From Thermotogota bacterium (GTDB lineage Bacteria; Thermotogota; Thermotogae; Petrotogales; Petrotogaceae): a DNA stretch of 46,416 nucleotides. The notes beneath the pieces are model-generated. The model had not been told where the DNA came from, made no database searches, and saw nothing but the letters and a program-made list of their open reading frames with translations. The stretch covers positions 1 through 46,416 of the forward strand of contig JAKOZG010000025.1 of NCBI GenBank assembly GCA_029780115.1, given 5' to 3'. The translations under genes were made by a program, and so were the position numbers. Positions 8,749 through 17,389 of the stretch are shown here, piece by piece (the stretch's first letter is position 1; every line of letters begins with the position of its first letter).

Positions 8749-9978
8749 TTATTTTTTGAGAAAAGGATTAAAAAATATGTAATTTTTTACATTAACTTCT
8801 TTGGTAGGCACAGACCATTCTACTCCCAGGTCAGAAAAAAGCACTTTCTTCTCAAAAGCTTCTTCAATTATTTCATCTATTCCTTTTAATACAGTCTTAT
8901 ATTCTTTTTCTTCTGTTTCAAATTCCTTCACATATTTTTCAGGAATTGGTATTATCTTCTCCGCTGAATCATACGCCCCGTTTATTGCTACCACAAAAGG
9001 CCTAGAATTTGTTGGCGTAGAATATAGCTGGTCTATAATACCTAAATGCTTTCTCGCAGTCACTCGAAATACTTCCAAATGAGGATCTACTCCATCTTTT
9101 CCAAATTCTATAGTTTCATCATTTGCCAGCAATATCCTTGTATTTTCGGAAAAGTCCCAAATTGCTTTTCCCTTCGTACCTTCTATTTCCATATAGGGAT
9201 CCAACTTGCCTTCGCTAGCATGTGTCACATAAAAATATACTTTTGTCCCATTAACAGTTCTTGCTTCTAAACATGATGTATCCTCTGCTTCTATGTAAGT
9301 ATGAGCTCTATAAAACTCCGCCCTCACACTTTCTAAATCTATTGATTCGTTCATGGAAGGTCCTAGTAAATAAAGCATGTTATTTAAGTAATGAGCTAGA
9401 GCATTATGCATTGGACCATCTAAAACTATATGGCCATTGTAAATGGTCTTCCCTGCCCAATCATTTCTAAGATAGTAAGATTTATACCTAGGCCATAAAG
9501 CTTTACAGCTTATTTGTTTTATTTCTCCCAATTTCCCTTCTAAGATTATTTCTTTTAACTTTCTAATACTTCTTGCATGAATCATATGAAACCCTATAGA
9601 ACAGAATTTTTTCGTTCTTTTCTCAACTTGTATGATATTGTCTAATTCTTGAATAGTGGGAGCAGGTGGTTTTTCCAGCAAAACATTGTATCCACTTTCC
9701 ATAGCTTTTATAGCCATTTCAGAGTGCGTATGTATGGCTGTTGGCAAAGTTATTATATCTATAAACTTTTGTCCTTCTTCTAATAGTTCAGCGAAAGACT
9801 CAAATACTTCTATTCCTTCACATTTTAATTCTTTTGCAATATCAAAATTTCTTCTTTTATCTTCTATTACTACTCCCGCAAGTCTTACCTCATTTTCTAT
9901 CTCCAATTGTTTGATAAATTTTATATGATCAGCTGCAAAGTTCCTGGCTCCCACAACTGCAAAAAATGCTCTTTTCAT
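8749..9978 (-). CDS. Gfo/Idh/MocA family oxidoreductase, longer paralogue
   Basis: A 409-residue dehydrogenase-like protein: N-terminal Rossmann fold (AFFAVVGARNFAADHIKF), EKPPAPTIQELDNII as the EKP motif, then the substrate domain with GPMHNALAHYLNNMLYLLG. The start is the ATG at 9978, preceded by SD GGGAGG; an ATG five codons upstream overlaps that SD. It is distinct in sequence from its neighbour at 7727, so the pair probably catalyses successive or reverse redox steps, as in 3-keto-sugar or inositol routes. Pair function is inference. Upstream lies only a gene remnant, so the promoter is unclear. Confidence 0.83.
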   Translation of the reverse strand: MKRAFFAVVGARNFAADHIKFIKQLEIENEVRLAGVVIEDKRRNFDIAKELKCEGIEVFESFAELLEEGQKFIDIITLPTAIHTHSEMAIKAMESGYNVLLEKPPAPTIQELDNIIQVEKRTKKFCSIGFHMIHARSIRKLKEIILEGKLGEIKQISCKALWPRYKSYYLRNDWAGKTIYNGHIVLDGPMHNALAHYLNNMLYLLGPSMNESIDLESVRAEFYRAHTYIEAEDTSCLEARTVNGTKVYFYVTHASEGKLDPYMEIEGTKGKAIWDFSENTRILLANDETIEFGKDGVDPHLEVFRVTARKHLGIIDQLYSTPTNSRPFVVAINGAYDSAEKIIPIPEKYVKEFETEEKEYKTVLKGIDEIIEEAFEKKVLFSDLGVEWSVPTKEVNVKNYIFFNPFLKK

Positions 9979-10004
9979 TCTTTTTCCTCCCATAACCTTT
10001 TGTA

Positions 10005-10109
10005 TTAAAGTCTTCTAACTCCACTGTATCTGGCGTCAATTGCAGGAATTAAAATTGGATCTATTCTTCGTGAACCTAGTTGATGCATGTCCAACTCTAA
10101 AAAACATTT
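10005..10109 (-). pseudogene. 3' stub of a lost gene (unrecognised)
   Basis: An open frame of 34 codons ending TAA at 10007-10005 and closed upstream by TGA at 10112-10110. It reads like a protein C terminus: ...LELDMHQL then GSRRIDPILIPAIDARY then SGVRRL. It has no SD or plausible start, and it abuts the hairpin terminator of the secreted GH28 gene. Its stop lies about 27 nt before the start of the Gfo/Idh gene, ideal operon spacing. This suggests an upstream operon gene was deleted with only its tail kept. I cannot name the family. Confidence 0.45.
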
Positions 10110-10116
10110 TCATAGA

Positions 10117-10142
10117 GGTTCGGGGTGTTTCACCCCCGAACC
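10117..10142 (-). terminator. Strong hairpin after the secreted GH28 gene
   Basis: Inverted repeat GGTTCGGGGTG-TTT-CACCCCCGAACC with one bulged base, 19 nt beyond the GH28 stop at 10161. On the minus strand it is followed after about 10 nt by ATGTTTTTTAG and not an immediate U-run, so it is either an imperfect intrinsic terminator or a 3'-end stabiliser. Confidence 0.6.
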
Positions 10143-10160
10143 AAAAAGTTCTACTTAAAA

Positions 10161-13037
10161 TTATTCATTCCAAATTCCTATAGGGCCACTGAGTGTCCAA
10201 TTGTGTGGAGCTTTACCAACCTTCGATTTCCACCATACATCTCCAGCTTCAACTTTTATTTCATAACGTTCATTTAGTAAGTCTAAATCAGTTATAATCA
10301 GAAAAGTGTTGCTTGTTGTGTACTTGTCATTTGTGGGCAAAAATTCGTCTATACTTTGCTTTATTGGTTTGCCATTTACATAAACCCTATAACCTAATAT
10401 TTCGTTACTATCTATAGCAGCAGGCCAACTCACTTTTAATGTTTTATCATCAATTTTTTCTAATGTTAATTCTTTACTTGTCCACGAAGGAGCGTCTCTA
10501 TCATAGTCATCCCAAGTACGTATAATAATTGGTTCATAAGCCAGTCTTGTTCCATTGTCGTTTAAAGCCAGTATTTCTACTTTGTTATCTTTCCCTGCTT
10601 TCAAACCAGTTGCTGTTATCCGTATTTTTCCTTCTTTGGCAGGATTAAGAATTTCCACTTTCTTTACCCCATCAACTAAACATTCATATTTGCGAACATT
10701 GACATCAGGTGATGCATTAAATTCTACCGTAGCCCATGTGTATCCTACACTATTTTCAACAAGAACAACTTCTAACCCTTCTTTTGGTGGAAGTATAGGT
10801 GAAAAATCCCTTTTACTGTTTGTTGGAACTTTAATTTTGTTTGAATAAACCTTATTACCAACTGCATCTTCCGCTATCACTTGAAATTCATACACCAATC
10901 CTGGCATTACATTAAAAATAGTTATTTTCGTATCTTTAGTTGAAGATTCAATTATTTTTTCGCTATTAAGATATCCTATTACCTTGTATTTTTCAATACC
11001 CACATCATCATTAGCGGGATTCCACAATAACTCTATTTCTGTACCTTTTAAATTCGAATGACCTTTTAGAGAAGGATTGTCCCATGTGGGAGGATTTTGG
11101 GCATTTTTTGTGGTACTTGATTGAATAGTTTTACCGAGAAAAACTAATCCGTCACAATCGGAAATAGACCATGCTTTCTCAGCATCTATGCCCGTAATAA
11201 CTACATTTATAAAAGAACTGTCTTCTAAGCCTTTTAAACTGATAGGTTTGTTTGCATCTTTAAATACCACGTTTTTTAAGTGTATATTATTATGTGTATG
11301 CCATGCCTTGTCTAAATCTGCTATAACTTCTAAAGGAACAGCGTTGCCTGTATTTGAAACTGTTAAATTTTCAATAACGATGTTTGAAAATTCTGCAGGA
11401 CTTTTAGCCGGTTCAAAATTAATGACTTGGTTAGGATCACTATATGCGGTGGATAAGGTTATAACTTGACCTCCTGAACCTGTACCAGGGTTTGCAACAA
11501 CGTTGTCTCTTATATAGATATTTCTAACTCCTCCACCATTACTCAAATTACTTTTAAATCTAAAAGGCATATCGGTCAAGTTTAAAACATTATCTTCTAT
11601 TAAAATATTTTCTATAAATCCTCCTGTGTGACTACCTGCAGCAATTGCTCCCCCATGTGCTTCTCTTATGAAATTATTCACTACCCATACATTGGAGGAA
11701 GACCTTTGATTGTTATCTATAGCTGGTTGTCCCATTCCAGAGGCAAAATTAACCGCATCATCGCCCGTATCGAAAAAGTTAGCCACTACAATAGCATTTT
11801 TAGAGTTCCCAAATTCTACTCCATCACCATTGTTAGTATCGTAAGTTTGATGAATAGTTGAATAAACTGTAATATTATCACTTTCAAGAAAAACAACACC
11901 ATGATAAGCTGGATTCCGTAAAGTAACACCTTCTATGTATAGACCATCTACTCCCTTAAACAACATCAAACTAGGTCTTGTAGAATATGCTTCGGAAACA
12001 GAGTAGCCTAAGTTTTTCGATTTAGTTACTGCGTCAGCTGCTAAAATCCCAAAGGGTTCTTTATTTGCTGAGTCTCCATCAGTAACTTTAACATTGTTCC
12101 CAGCTATATACCTTGGCAAATTATAGATATCCTCTTTCGGATCGAGTTCGTTTTTATTTTGAGGCACCATTTCCTCTGATATTAATTTTCCATCAGCAGT
12201 ACAATATTTCCAACCATTGCCATCTATTGTACCTTTTCCAACAATTCTTACATTTTTAAGCTCTTTGCCATCTTTAGAATACGCGTTTATAAGCGCCCAT
12301 CTTCTGGTATCAGTAGAATAATCATATAAAAGATGGTTAAAAGGATAATGATCGGCATTTGGGGAACCAACTAATGTTGCACCTTCTTGAATTTCTAATG
12401 TAATATCGCTTTTTAGCCAAATTGCTCCTGTCGTATATATGCCCGTAGGAATGACTACTTTTCCTCCTTTTGGACAATCGTCTATGGCTTGCTGAATTGC
12501 TTTAGTATTTTTTATAATTTTTTCATTGTTATCTCCAAAAGTATAATCGGTAATTCTTCCTGTATCAACTGCACCGTAATCAATCACATTCAATATAACA
12601 GGAGACGGAGATGTTCTAACTTCGATTTCAGGACTGTTTTCTGATTCTTTGCCTTCACTAGATACTGATCTCACAAAAATCCTATATGTTGTATCTGGTT
12701 GCAAATTTGTTATCTTGATGTGATGAATATCAATATCTGGATGAAAACCATCAACGTTTTTTTCATAAAATGCTTTCATAAATGCATAAGTATACGACGA
12801 ATTCATCTTGAAGCTTTCTTTTGCACTACCTACAAATTTACCATTCACATACACGTTGTAATCGACAATATCGTCATAAATTTCAGGCTTTTCCCACAGC
12901 AACAAAATACTGCTTTCATCCACCCCTAACGCAGGCACACGTAGATAATCGGGTGGACAGGGGTTGCTCCCAAAAATTGTTACAACGGTTAAAAACAAAC
13001 ACACTAAAAAGGCTACTAGTTTTACTTTTTTACCCAT
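10161..13037 (-). CDS. Secreted exo-polygalacturonase, GH28 with fibronectin type III domains
   Basis: A 958-residue exported enzyme. Signal peptide about 1-24 (KKVKLVAFLVCLFLTVVTIFG); FN3 domain about 27-142 (IRVYVNGK/LQPDTTYRIFVRSV style); right-handed beta-helix GH28 domain about 150-640; then three FN3-like domains to the end. GH28 catalytic motifs are present in diverged form: NNGDGVEF (about 402), TGDDAVNF (about 424), AHGGAIAAGS (about 460) and FRFKS (about 492). N-terminal FN3 plus GH28 is the layout of PehX-type exo-poly-alpha-galacturonosidases, which release galacturonate or digalacturonate from pectate outside the cell. The ATG at 13037 is preferred (GGAGGTG, 8 nt); a GTG at 13046 sits in the SD. 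It has its own promoter and a pectin-type operator upstream. Confidence 0.88.
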   Translation of the reverse strand: MGKKVKLVAFLVCLFLTVVTIFGSNPCPPDYLRVPALGVDESSILLLWEKPEIYDDIVDYNVYVNGKFVGSAKESFKMNSSYTYAFMKAFYEKNVDGFHPDIDIHHIKITNLQPDTTYRIFVRSVSSEGKESENSPEIEVRTSPSPVILNVIDYGAVDTGRITDYTFGDNNEKIIKNTKAIQQAIDDCPKGGKVVIPTGIYTTGAIWLKSDITLEIQEGATLVGSPNADHYPFNHLLYDYSTDTRRWALINAYSKDGKELKNVRIVGKGTIDGNGWKYCTADGKLISEEMVPQNKNELDPKEDIYNLPRYIAGNNVKVTDGDSANKEPFGILAADAVTKSKNLGYSVSEAYSTRPSLMLFKGVDGLYIEGVTLRNPAYHGVVFLESDNITVYSTIHQTYDTNNGDGVEFGNSKNAIVVANFFDTGDDAVNFASGMGQPAIDNNQRSSSNVWVVNNFIREAHGGAIAAGSHTGGFIENILIEDNVLNLTDMPFRFKSNLSNGGGVRNIYIRDNVVANPGTGSGGQVITLSTAYSDPNQVINFEPAKSPAEFSNIVIENLTVSNTGNAVPLEVIADLDKAWHTHNNIHLKNVVFKDANKPISLKGLEDSSFINVVITGIDAEKAWSISDCDGLVFLGKTIQSSTTKNAQNPPTWDNPSLKGHSNLKGTEIELLWNPANDDVGIEKYKVIGYLNSEKIIESSTKDTKITIFNVMPGLVYEFQVIAEDAVGNKVYSNKIKVPTNSKRDFSPILPPKEGLEVVLVENSVGYTWATVEFNASPDVNVRKYECLVDGVKKVEILNPAKEGKIRITATGLKAGKDNKVEILALNDNGTRLAYEPIIIRTWDDYDRDAPSWTSKELTLEKIDDKTLKVSWPAAIDSNEILGYRVYVNGKPIKQSIDEFLPTNDKYTTSNTFLIITDLDLLNERYEIKVEAGDVWWKSKVGKAPHNWTLSGPIGIWNE

Positions 13038-13071
13038 AAATGCCACACCTCCATTTTACTTTTTTGTCCAT
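13030..13071 (-). CDS. Possible 13-residue leader peptide / duplicated start of the GH28 gene
   Basis: ATG at 13071 preceded by SD AGAGGTG at 7 nt; it encodes MDKKVKWRCGIYG and stops at a TAA (13032-13030) that overlaps the GH28 start codon region (ATGGGTAA). The segment is an imperfect tandem copy of the GH28 start region: GAGGTG-GGACATT-ATGGACAAAAAAGTAAAA against GAGGTG-TGGCATTT-ATGGGTAAAAAAGTAAAA. Ribosomes ending here would finish on the true start, so coupling or a leader function is possible. It may also be only duplication debris. Confidence 0.35.
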   Translation of the reverse strand: MDKKVKWRCGIYG

Positions 13072-13091
13072 AATGTCCCACCTCTATAATT

Positions 13092-13112
13092 AATTCATTC
13101 GAAGTATGAATT
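13092..13112. promoter_or_regulatory. Operator-like palindrome, site 1 (secreted GH28)
   Basis: A perfect palindrome AATTCAT-N7-ATGAATT just upstream of the leader SD. The same 21-bp element (AATTCATTC at one end, GAATT at the other) occurs before the GH4 gene (21200) and the chemoreceptor gene (23370). The ROK repressor encoded at 16109 is the obvious candidate binder, by inference. Confidence 0.6.
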
Positions 13113-13179
13113 TTTAAAAGATAAAAAAAATTATTTCATTTTATGAAAATAACTTTCTCATTTTTAACGATTCACCAAA

Positions 13180-13208
13180 ATTATACCTAGCATTTAAATT
13201 TTTTTCAA
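13180..13208 (-). promoter_or_regulatory. Sigma-A promoter of the secreted GH28 gene
   Basis: On the minus strand TTGAAA (13208-13203), 17-nt spacer, TATAAT (13185-13180), with TGCTAGG directly before the -10. A transcript starting near 13173 would have a leader of about 135 nt containing the palindrome at 13092. The remaining part of 13113-13349 is AT-rich with no gene. Confidence 0.6.
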
Positions 13209-13349
13209 GTTTGATTATGGGTGATTAGGGAAAGTTAATAAAAAATAAGCCTAAATATCTTTAAATTTTATGAAAAATCTTATAAATAAATAAAAAATAA
13301 ATACTCTAATCTTTTTAGAAAATAAATGTCAAATAATGATTTTATCTAA

Positions 13350-14699
13350 TTAGTAAAAGTTGAATATTTCAATATTTTTTACTCTCATATCCAATTTTTT
13401 GCTTTCAATTGAAAGATTAACTACATCAATTTCCTTAACATTTTCCATGTAATTTCCAAAACTAATATTTAGAAAATCACAGTTCTTTAAATAAAGCTGT
13501 TCAACAGGAGACCTTTCATACGCCTTTATCCATATTCCATAACTGCTTTTCATAGAAACAACATTTTCTAAACGTATATTTTTTATAGAAGGAACAAATT
13601 TTCCAACGTCACCTTCTTCATAGTAGTAGTCTATTATTAGGACTGAATTCTTTATTTGTTTGATAATTATATTTTTTGCATAAATGTTTTCTATATTTCC
13701 TCCTCTTAAACTATTGGTTTTAAATCTTATAGCTTCATCTAAGTGCGGACTATCCATTAAACTATCTTCAATAATGATATCTTTTGCCCCTCCGCTAATT
13801 TCGCTACCAATAACTAACCCTCCATGCCCATCTCTCATCGAACAATTTCTAACTAAAACATTCTTCGTTGGAACACCTATACGCCTTCCATCAGCATTCC
13901 GACCAGATTTGATAACTATGCAATCATCTCCATTATTTAAAAAAGAATCTTCAATTAAAACGTTCTCACACGATTCAATGTCTATACCATCATTATTTGG
14001 TCCCAAACTTTCGATTGTAACTCCTTTTATAACAATATTCTTTGACAAGACCGGATGAATGCACCACATAGGTGAATTTATTATCTTAATTCCTTCAACA
14101 AGAATATTTTCACTGTTATAAAATTGAATAAAGCTAGGCCTTAAATAAGAACCGAGTCCAAACACCCTTTCTTCAACAGAAATCCCTTCTTCAGCCATTT
14201 TGAAAAGTCTTTGTCTATCTTCATTTTGATTAGGAAAACCTGAATCCCAACCAAACTCCTCTTTTCCACACCAATACCACCAATTTTTGTTATTACAATT
14301 ACCATCTAAAGTTCCTTCTCCACTAATGGCAATATTATTTACACCATATGAATAAATAAATGGAGAATAGTTGTAACATTCAACTCCTTCCCATCGGGTA
14401 AAAACTACCGGTAAATATTTTTTAGGATCATCTATAAATCTTATAGTTGCATTTTTCCTCAAAAACAAATTTATATTATCTCTTAAATGTATAGGGCCCG
14501 TAAGAAAAACGCCTTCAGGTACTTCTATAATACCTCCTCCTACTTTATAACAATGATCTATAGCTTTTTTAAAAATTTCTGTGTTATCATAGTTGCCGTC
14601 ACCAACAGCTCCAAAGTCTATTAGCGAGATCTTAAGATGTTTTTGAAAATTAGGTACTTGAATATTCTTTAAAATCTCGCCTTTAAGTTTTTCATACAT
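13350..14699 (-). CDS. Intracellular polygalacturonase, GH28 (PelB-like exo-acting)
   Basis: A 449-residue GH28 enzyme without a signal peptide, so probably cytoplasmic, trimming imported oligogalacturonides to galacturonate. The catalytic set is canonical: GPNNDGIDIES (NDG at 236-238), NNGDDCIVIKSG (GDDC 257-260), RDGHGGLVIGSE (GHGG 291-294) and IRFKTN (325-327). N-terminal LIDFGAVGDG and GGGIIEVPEG are typical of the fold. Size and lack of an export signal resemble the Thermotoga maritima exopolygalacturonase PelB. The start at the ATG at 14699 is chosen because the preceding epimerase gene ends at 14701 and SD GAGAGGT sits 7 nt upstream; earlier in-frame starts would overlap that gene by 84 nt. 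It is tightly coupled to uxaE. Confidence 0.88.
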   Translation of the reverse strand: MYEKLKGEILKNIQVPNFQKHLKISLIDFGAVGDGNYDNTEIFKKAIDHCYKVGGGIIEVPEGVFLTGPIHLRDNINLFLRKNATIRFIDDPKKYLPVVFTRWEGVECYNYSPFIYSYGVNNIAISGEGTLDGNCNNKNWWYWCGKEEFGWDSGFPNQNEDRQRLFKMAEEGISVEERVFGLGSYLRPSFIQFYNSENILVEGIKIINSPMWCIHPVLSKNIVIKGVTIESLGPNNDGIDIESCENVLIEDSFLNNGDDCIVIKSGRNADGRRIGVPTKNVLVRNCSMRDGHGGLVIGSEISGGAKDIIIEDSLMDSPHLDEAIRFKTNSLRGGNIENIYAKNIIIKQIKNSVLIIDYYYEEGDVGKFVPSIKNIRLENVVSMKSSYGIWIKAYERSPVEQLYLKNCDFLNISFGNYMENVKEIDVVNLSIESKKLDMRVKNIEIFNFY

Positions 14700-14700
14700 T

Positions 14701-15858
14701 TTATCTACCTCTCTCAGGAATTCCAAGTTCCCTAACATGTCTTTCAATATGTTCTGCAACTTCCATATGGTACTCACTTTCATATTTGGTCAATATTTCA
14801 AAGAATCTGTTTCTAAAATCGTAGTTTGGATTCAGTACAAACATATAAGAAACATGTAAGGTTTGCCTTGCATTAGGATTTTTTAAATATTCTAAGGGTT
14901 TTAAATCTTTGGGAACAGAAAAGGGATCACACGAAAGATGATAGTATTTATCCATTTCTTTTCTTTTATCAAGGCAGGTTTTCCATATTTCTAAGAAAAA
15001 ATCTGGCGCTTTTTGAGCAACTATCTTAAGTGCTTGTAAGTAACTAGTTCCAGAAGTTTTAAGATGATAGTTTCCTTGAGTAACTTGGTTTATGTAAGGA
15101 TATATAGCAAATTTATCACTTCCAGAATGTATCGAAAGCCTATATCCAAAGTAACTTGCTATCTTATAATGTTTTATTAGTGAACTTTTAAATTCTTCTA
15201 TATTTCCAATATAGTCGATACCCTTCTGAAATTCACCTGGAAATCTTGGAGCTAGTGTATCAATTGTAATTCCTTCATCATATAGATACTTTGATAACAA
15301 AAAATGTGTTTTTTCATCTGTTGGAATATTTGTTTCATCTATAGAAACCTCAAAAGATACATCTTTGTTTTTTACTTTTGGAAAGTTATTCCATATATTA
15401 ATTATTCTTTCAATTACCCCTGAATAGATAGATAAAATCTTCTCAAGTTCTTCTTGAGTATACACCAAAGCTAGATCTTTCACTTGGAAAGTTTTACCAT
15501 AAAATTGTTTATAAACCTTTTCTTTAATCTTTGATTCAACATCCATATATTCTGAACAATCTAAAGTTAACATTGTAATTCCGGAATCTATTGCAACTTG
15601 TATCTCTTCATCCGTTTTTAGATGGTCGCCATCAAAACCGCTTTTGTCCTCATAATTTTCTTTAATTGCAGCAATTTCTACGTCCTTTTTTACATCTTGA
15701 AAAGTTCTTCCTGTGAAATTCAATTCTCTAATACTTTGCTGTGCAAAAACGGGAAAGAAATTATATTGTTTGGCAACCTTTATATGACCTGGCGTTGCTA
15801 AACCCACTCTATCGCCGAGTCCTAATGAAATTCCTTGTTCAGGTAATTTTAGGAACAT
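14701..15858 (-). CDS. uxaE: Tagaturonate epimerase (tagaturonate/fructuronate 3-epimerase)
   Basis: A 385-residue protein matching the UxaE family described in Thermotoga maritima, which interconverts D-tagaturonate and D-fructuronate in galacturonate catabolism. Shared segments include GLGDRVGLATPGHIKVAK, FPVFAQQSIRELNFTGRTF, GFDGDHLKTDEEI, TLDCSEY, LEVSVDETNIPT and TLAPRFPGEFQKGIDYIGN. The T. maritima enzyme is about 480 residues; this one begins directly at the conserved core and lacks roughly 90 N-terminal residues. A strong SD (GAGGAGG 8 nt before the ATG at 15858) shows that the short start is genuine. It follows the ROK gene and two hairpin repeats, and leads into the intracellular GH28 gene with a gap of one base. 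Confidence 0.85.
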   Translation of the reverse strand: MFLKLPEQGISLGLGDRVGLATPGHIKVAKQYNFFPVFAQQSIRELNFTGRTFQDVKKDVEIAAIKENYEDKSGFDGDHLKTDEEIQVAIDSGITMLTLDCSEYMDVESKIKEKVYKQFYGKTFQVKDLALVYTQEELEKILSIYSGVIERIINIWNNFPKVKNKDVSFEVSIDETNIPTDEKTHFLLSKYLYDEGITIDTLAPRFPGEFQKGIDYIGNIEEFKSSLIKHYKIASYFGYRLSIHSGSDKFAIYPYINQVTQGNYHLKTSGTSYLQALKIVAQKAPDFFLEIWKTCLDKRKEMDKYYHLSCDPFSVPKDLKPLEYLKNPNARQTLHVSYMFVLNPNYDFRNRFFEILTKYESEYHMEVAEHIERHVRELGIPERGR

Positions 15859-15917
15859 CGTATAACCTCCTCTAAATTCACATTACTTACTTTAGAAATT
15901 CTAAAATCTTTTTTTTT

Positions 15918-16062
15918 GGTACTTGTGGCTAAGAAAGGGGAGAGGGCTGCGCCCTGTTACCCTTTTAAATTCAAAAACAATAATTATCTACTTAAACTTT
16001 TTGGTACTGGTAGCTAGGAAAGGGGAGAGGGCTACGCCCTGTTACCCTTTTAAATTCAAAAA
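15918..16062. repeat. Two tandem hairpin intergenic repeats, copies 3 and 4
   Basis: Units 15918-15977 and 16003-16062, about 95% alike and with a period of 85 bp. Each runs GGTACT, then AAAGGGGAGAGGGC, a 3-nt loop (TGC or TAC), GCCCTGTTACCCTTTT, then AAATTCAAAA. The core folds as AGGGC/GCCCT inside AAAGGG/CCCTTT. They fill the space between the ROK gene stop (16109) and the uxaE start, the nearer unit 47 nt from the stop. Diverged relatives lie at 1052, 7626 and 18850. Confidence 0.85.
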
Positions 16063-16108
16063 AATGTTTTTTTGAAAATTATAATTTCTAAACTTCTCAA
16101 TTAGAAAT

Positions 16109-17266
16109 TTAAGCAATAATCTCTTCTTTTATGTATTTTTCAAAAGCAAAAGTAGCAGCTCCTAAAGCTGTTATATAGTCTCCTATTGGTGAAACTTCGA
16201 TTTTAGTTTCATTATTTGCATAGAATATATTCTCGTTGTAACTTTTCTCAGCAGCGTCTTTCAAAAATTCCCAACCGTATGCAACTCCTCCTGCTATGTA
16301 AACTTTTTCGGGGTTTAATATATTTACAACGGTTGAAATGCCAATACCTAGATAGTGACCCGCTCTTTCAAAGGCCTTGATTGCATTTTGATCTCCTTTT
16401 TTAGCTAGCTGATAAATAACTGATGATTCACACTCTTCTTCACATTCAAAGTTTTTACCGGACAATTCTGCATAGTTTCTTACAATTCCTTTACTAGAAC
16501 TTTCTGTTTCTAAACAACCTTTTTTCCCACAGTTGCACATTCTTCCTTCGGGATTAACTGTAACATGCCCTAATTCACCCGCAGCATTCTTATAGCCACG
16601 TATAATCTTTTCATTACTTACTATCCCAACACCAATACCTGGACCAATGTTCACTACAACAAAATCTTTTTCCTTTGAAGAATTATTGATCAATAAATCC
16701 CTTGCCATCATTATCGTATTATGATCAATATAGGCAGTTAAATTGAACTCTTTCTTTAGAATCTTTTTTATCTCTAAATTTTTTATCCCTAAGTTGTGAG
16801 CTCTTATTACTACACCTCTTTCGTAGTCAACAAACCCTGGAAAAGCCATTCCCATTCCGATTACATCGTATTTATCTGTTATTATTTTTATGTTGTCAAA
16901 TATCTGTTGTAATAATTCATCACCTGTTTTTGTTCGAAATTTCTTTGAATAATAAAGATCTCCTTTCCCATCAGACACTATCGCTCTTGAATACGCTGTC
17001 CCTACATCGTAGCCAATAAAAAGGAAATCATCGTAATTCACATCCAACAAAACACCTTTTTTACCAACCCTTTCTACCTCTTCACTACCAATTTCTTTTA
17101 TAACCTTTTTCTGAATTAAAAAATTGGTAATATAACTTACTGTAGAGGGCATTAGATTTGTTTGCCTTGCTATATTGGCACGTGTCATTGGACCATTGTT
17201 TCTTAAACACTCAAAAATTAATGCTGCATTGTTTTCTTTTAAAGAAGATAAAGATGCTTTTTTCAT
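16109..17266 (-). CDS. ROK family transcriptional repressor
   Basis: A 385-residue regulator. N-terminal winged helix-turn-helix (about 14-60; MTRANIARQTNLMPSTVSYITNFL) followed by a ROK sugar-kinase-like domain with the zinc signature CNCGKKGCLE (244-253) and GHVTV. At the kinase active site the usual ND-x-N sequence is DHNTIMMA, so the catalytic Asp appears to be replaced and the protein should sense and not phosphorylate its sugar. SD TTGGAGGTT precedes the ATG at 17266. It lies between uxaC and uxaE and is the only sugar-type repressor in the pectin locus. It may bind the AATTC-N11-GAATT sites, with galacturonate or a derivative as inducer; that is inference. Confidence 0.88.
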   Translation of the reverse strand: MKKASLSSLKENNAALIFECLRNNGPMTRANIARQTNLMPSTVSYITNFLIQKKVIKEIGSEEVERVGKKGVLLDVNYDDFLFIGYDVGTAYSRAIVSDGKGDLYYSKKFRTKTGDELLQQIFDNIKIITDKYDVIGMGMAFPGFVDYERGVVIRAHNLGIKNLEIKKILKKEFNLTAYIDHNTIMMARDLLINNSSKEKDFVVVNIGPGIGVGIVSNEKIIRGYKNAAGELGHVTVNPEGRMCNCGKKGCLETESSSKGIVRNYAELSGKNFECEEECESSVIYQLAKKGDQNAIKAFERAGHYLGIGISTVVNILNPEKVYIAGGVAYGWEFLKDAAEKSYNENIFYANNETKIEVSPIGDYITALGAATFAFEKYIKEEIIA

Positions 17267-17293
17267 TTTGTGTAACCTCCAAATCGCTATTTT

Positions 17294-17311
17294 GTTCTTT
17301 TATAGAAGAAC
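17294..17311. promoter_or_regulatory. Palindrome upstream of the ROK gene
   Basis: GTTCTT-TTATAG-AAGAAC, perfect 6-bp arms, about 28 nt before the ROK start and overlapping a plausible leader. It could be an autoregulatory site or an RNA hairpin. A weaker TTTAAT-N14-ATTAAA element lies just upstream near 17319-17345. Confidence 0.3.
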
Positions 17312-17389
17312 TTTTTTATCTTTTAATTCGTATGATCAGATATTAAAATACCCACAGTTAGATTGACTAAATCCGAGTTTTTCCACTAC

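Noticed and set aside
10159-10180. Fourth operator-like site (ATTCATTCC..AATTCC)
   Set aside because: It lies in the last codons of the GH28 gene, lacks the second half-site and is not near a promoter.
13684-14058. 124-residue plus-strand frame opposite the intracellular GH28
   Set aside because: The GH28 frame on the other strand has complete catalytic motifs; this frame has no SD or recognisable domain.
15918-16062. CRISPR-like array
   Set aside because: Only two long repeat units with an AT-rich spacer and no cas genes; relatives are scattered singly in other intergenic regions.
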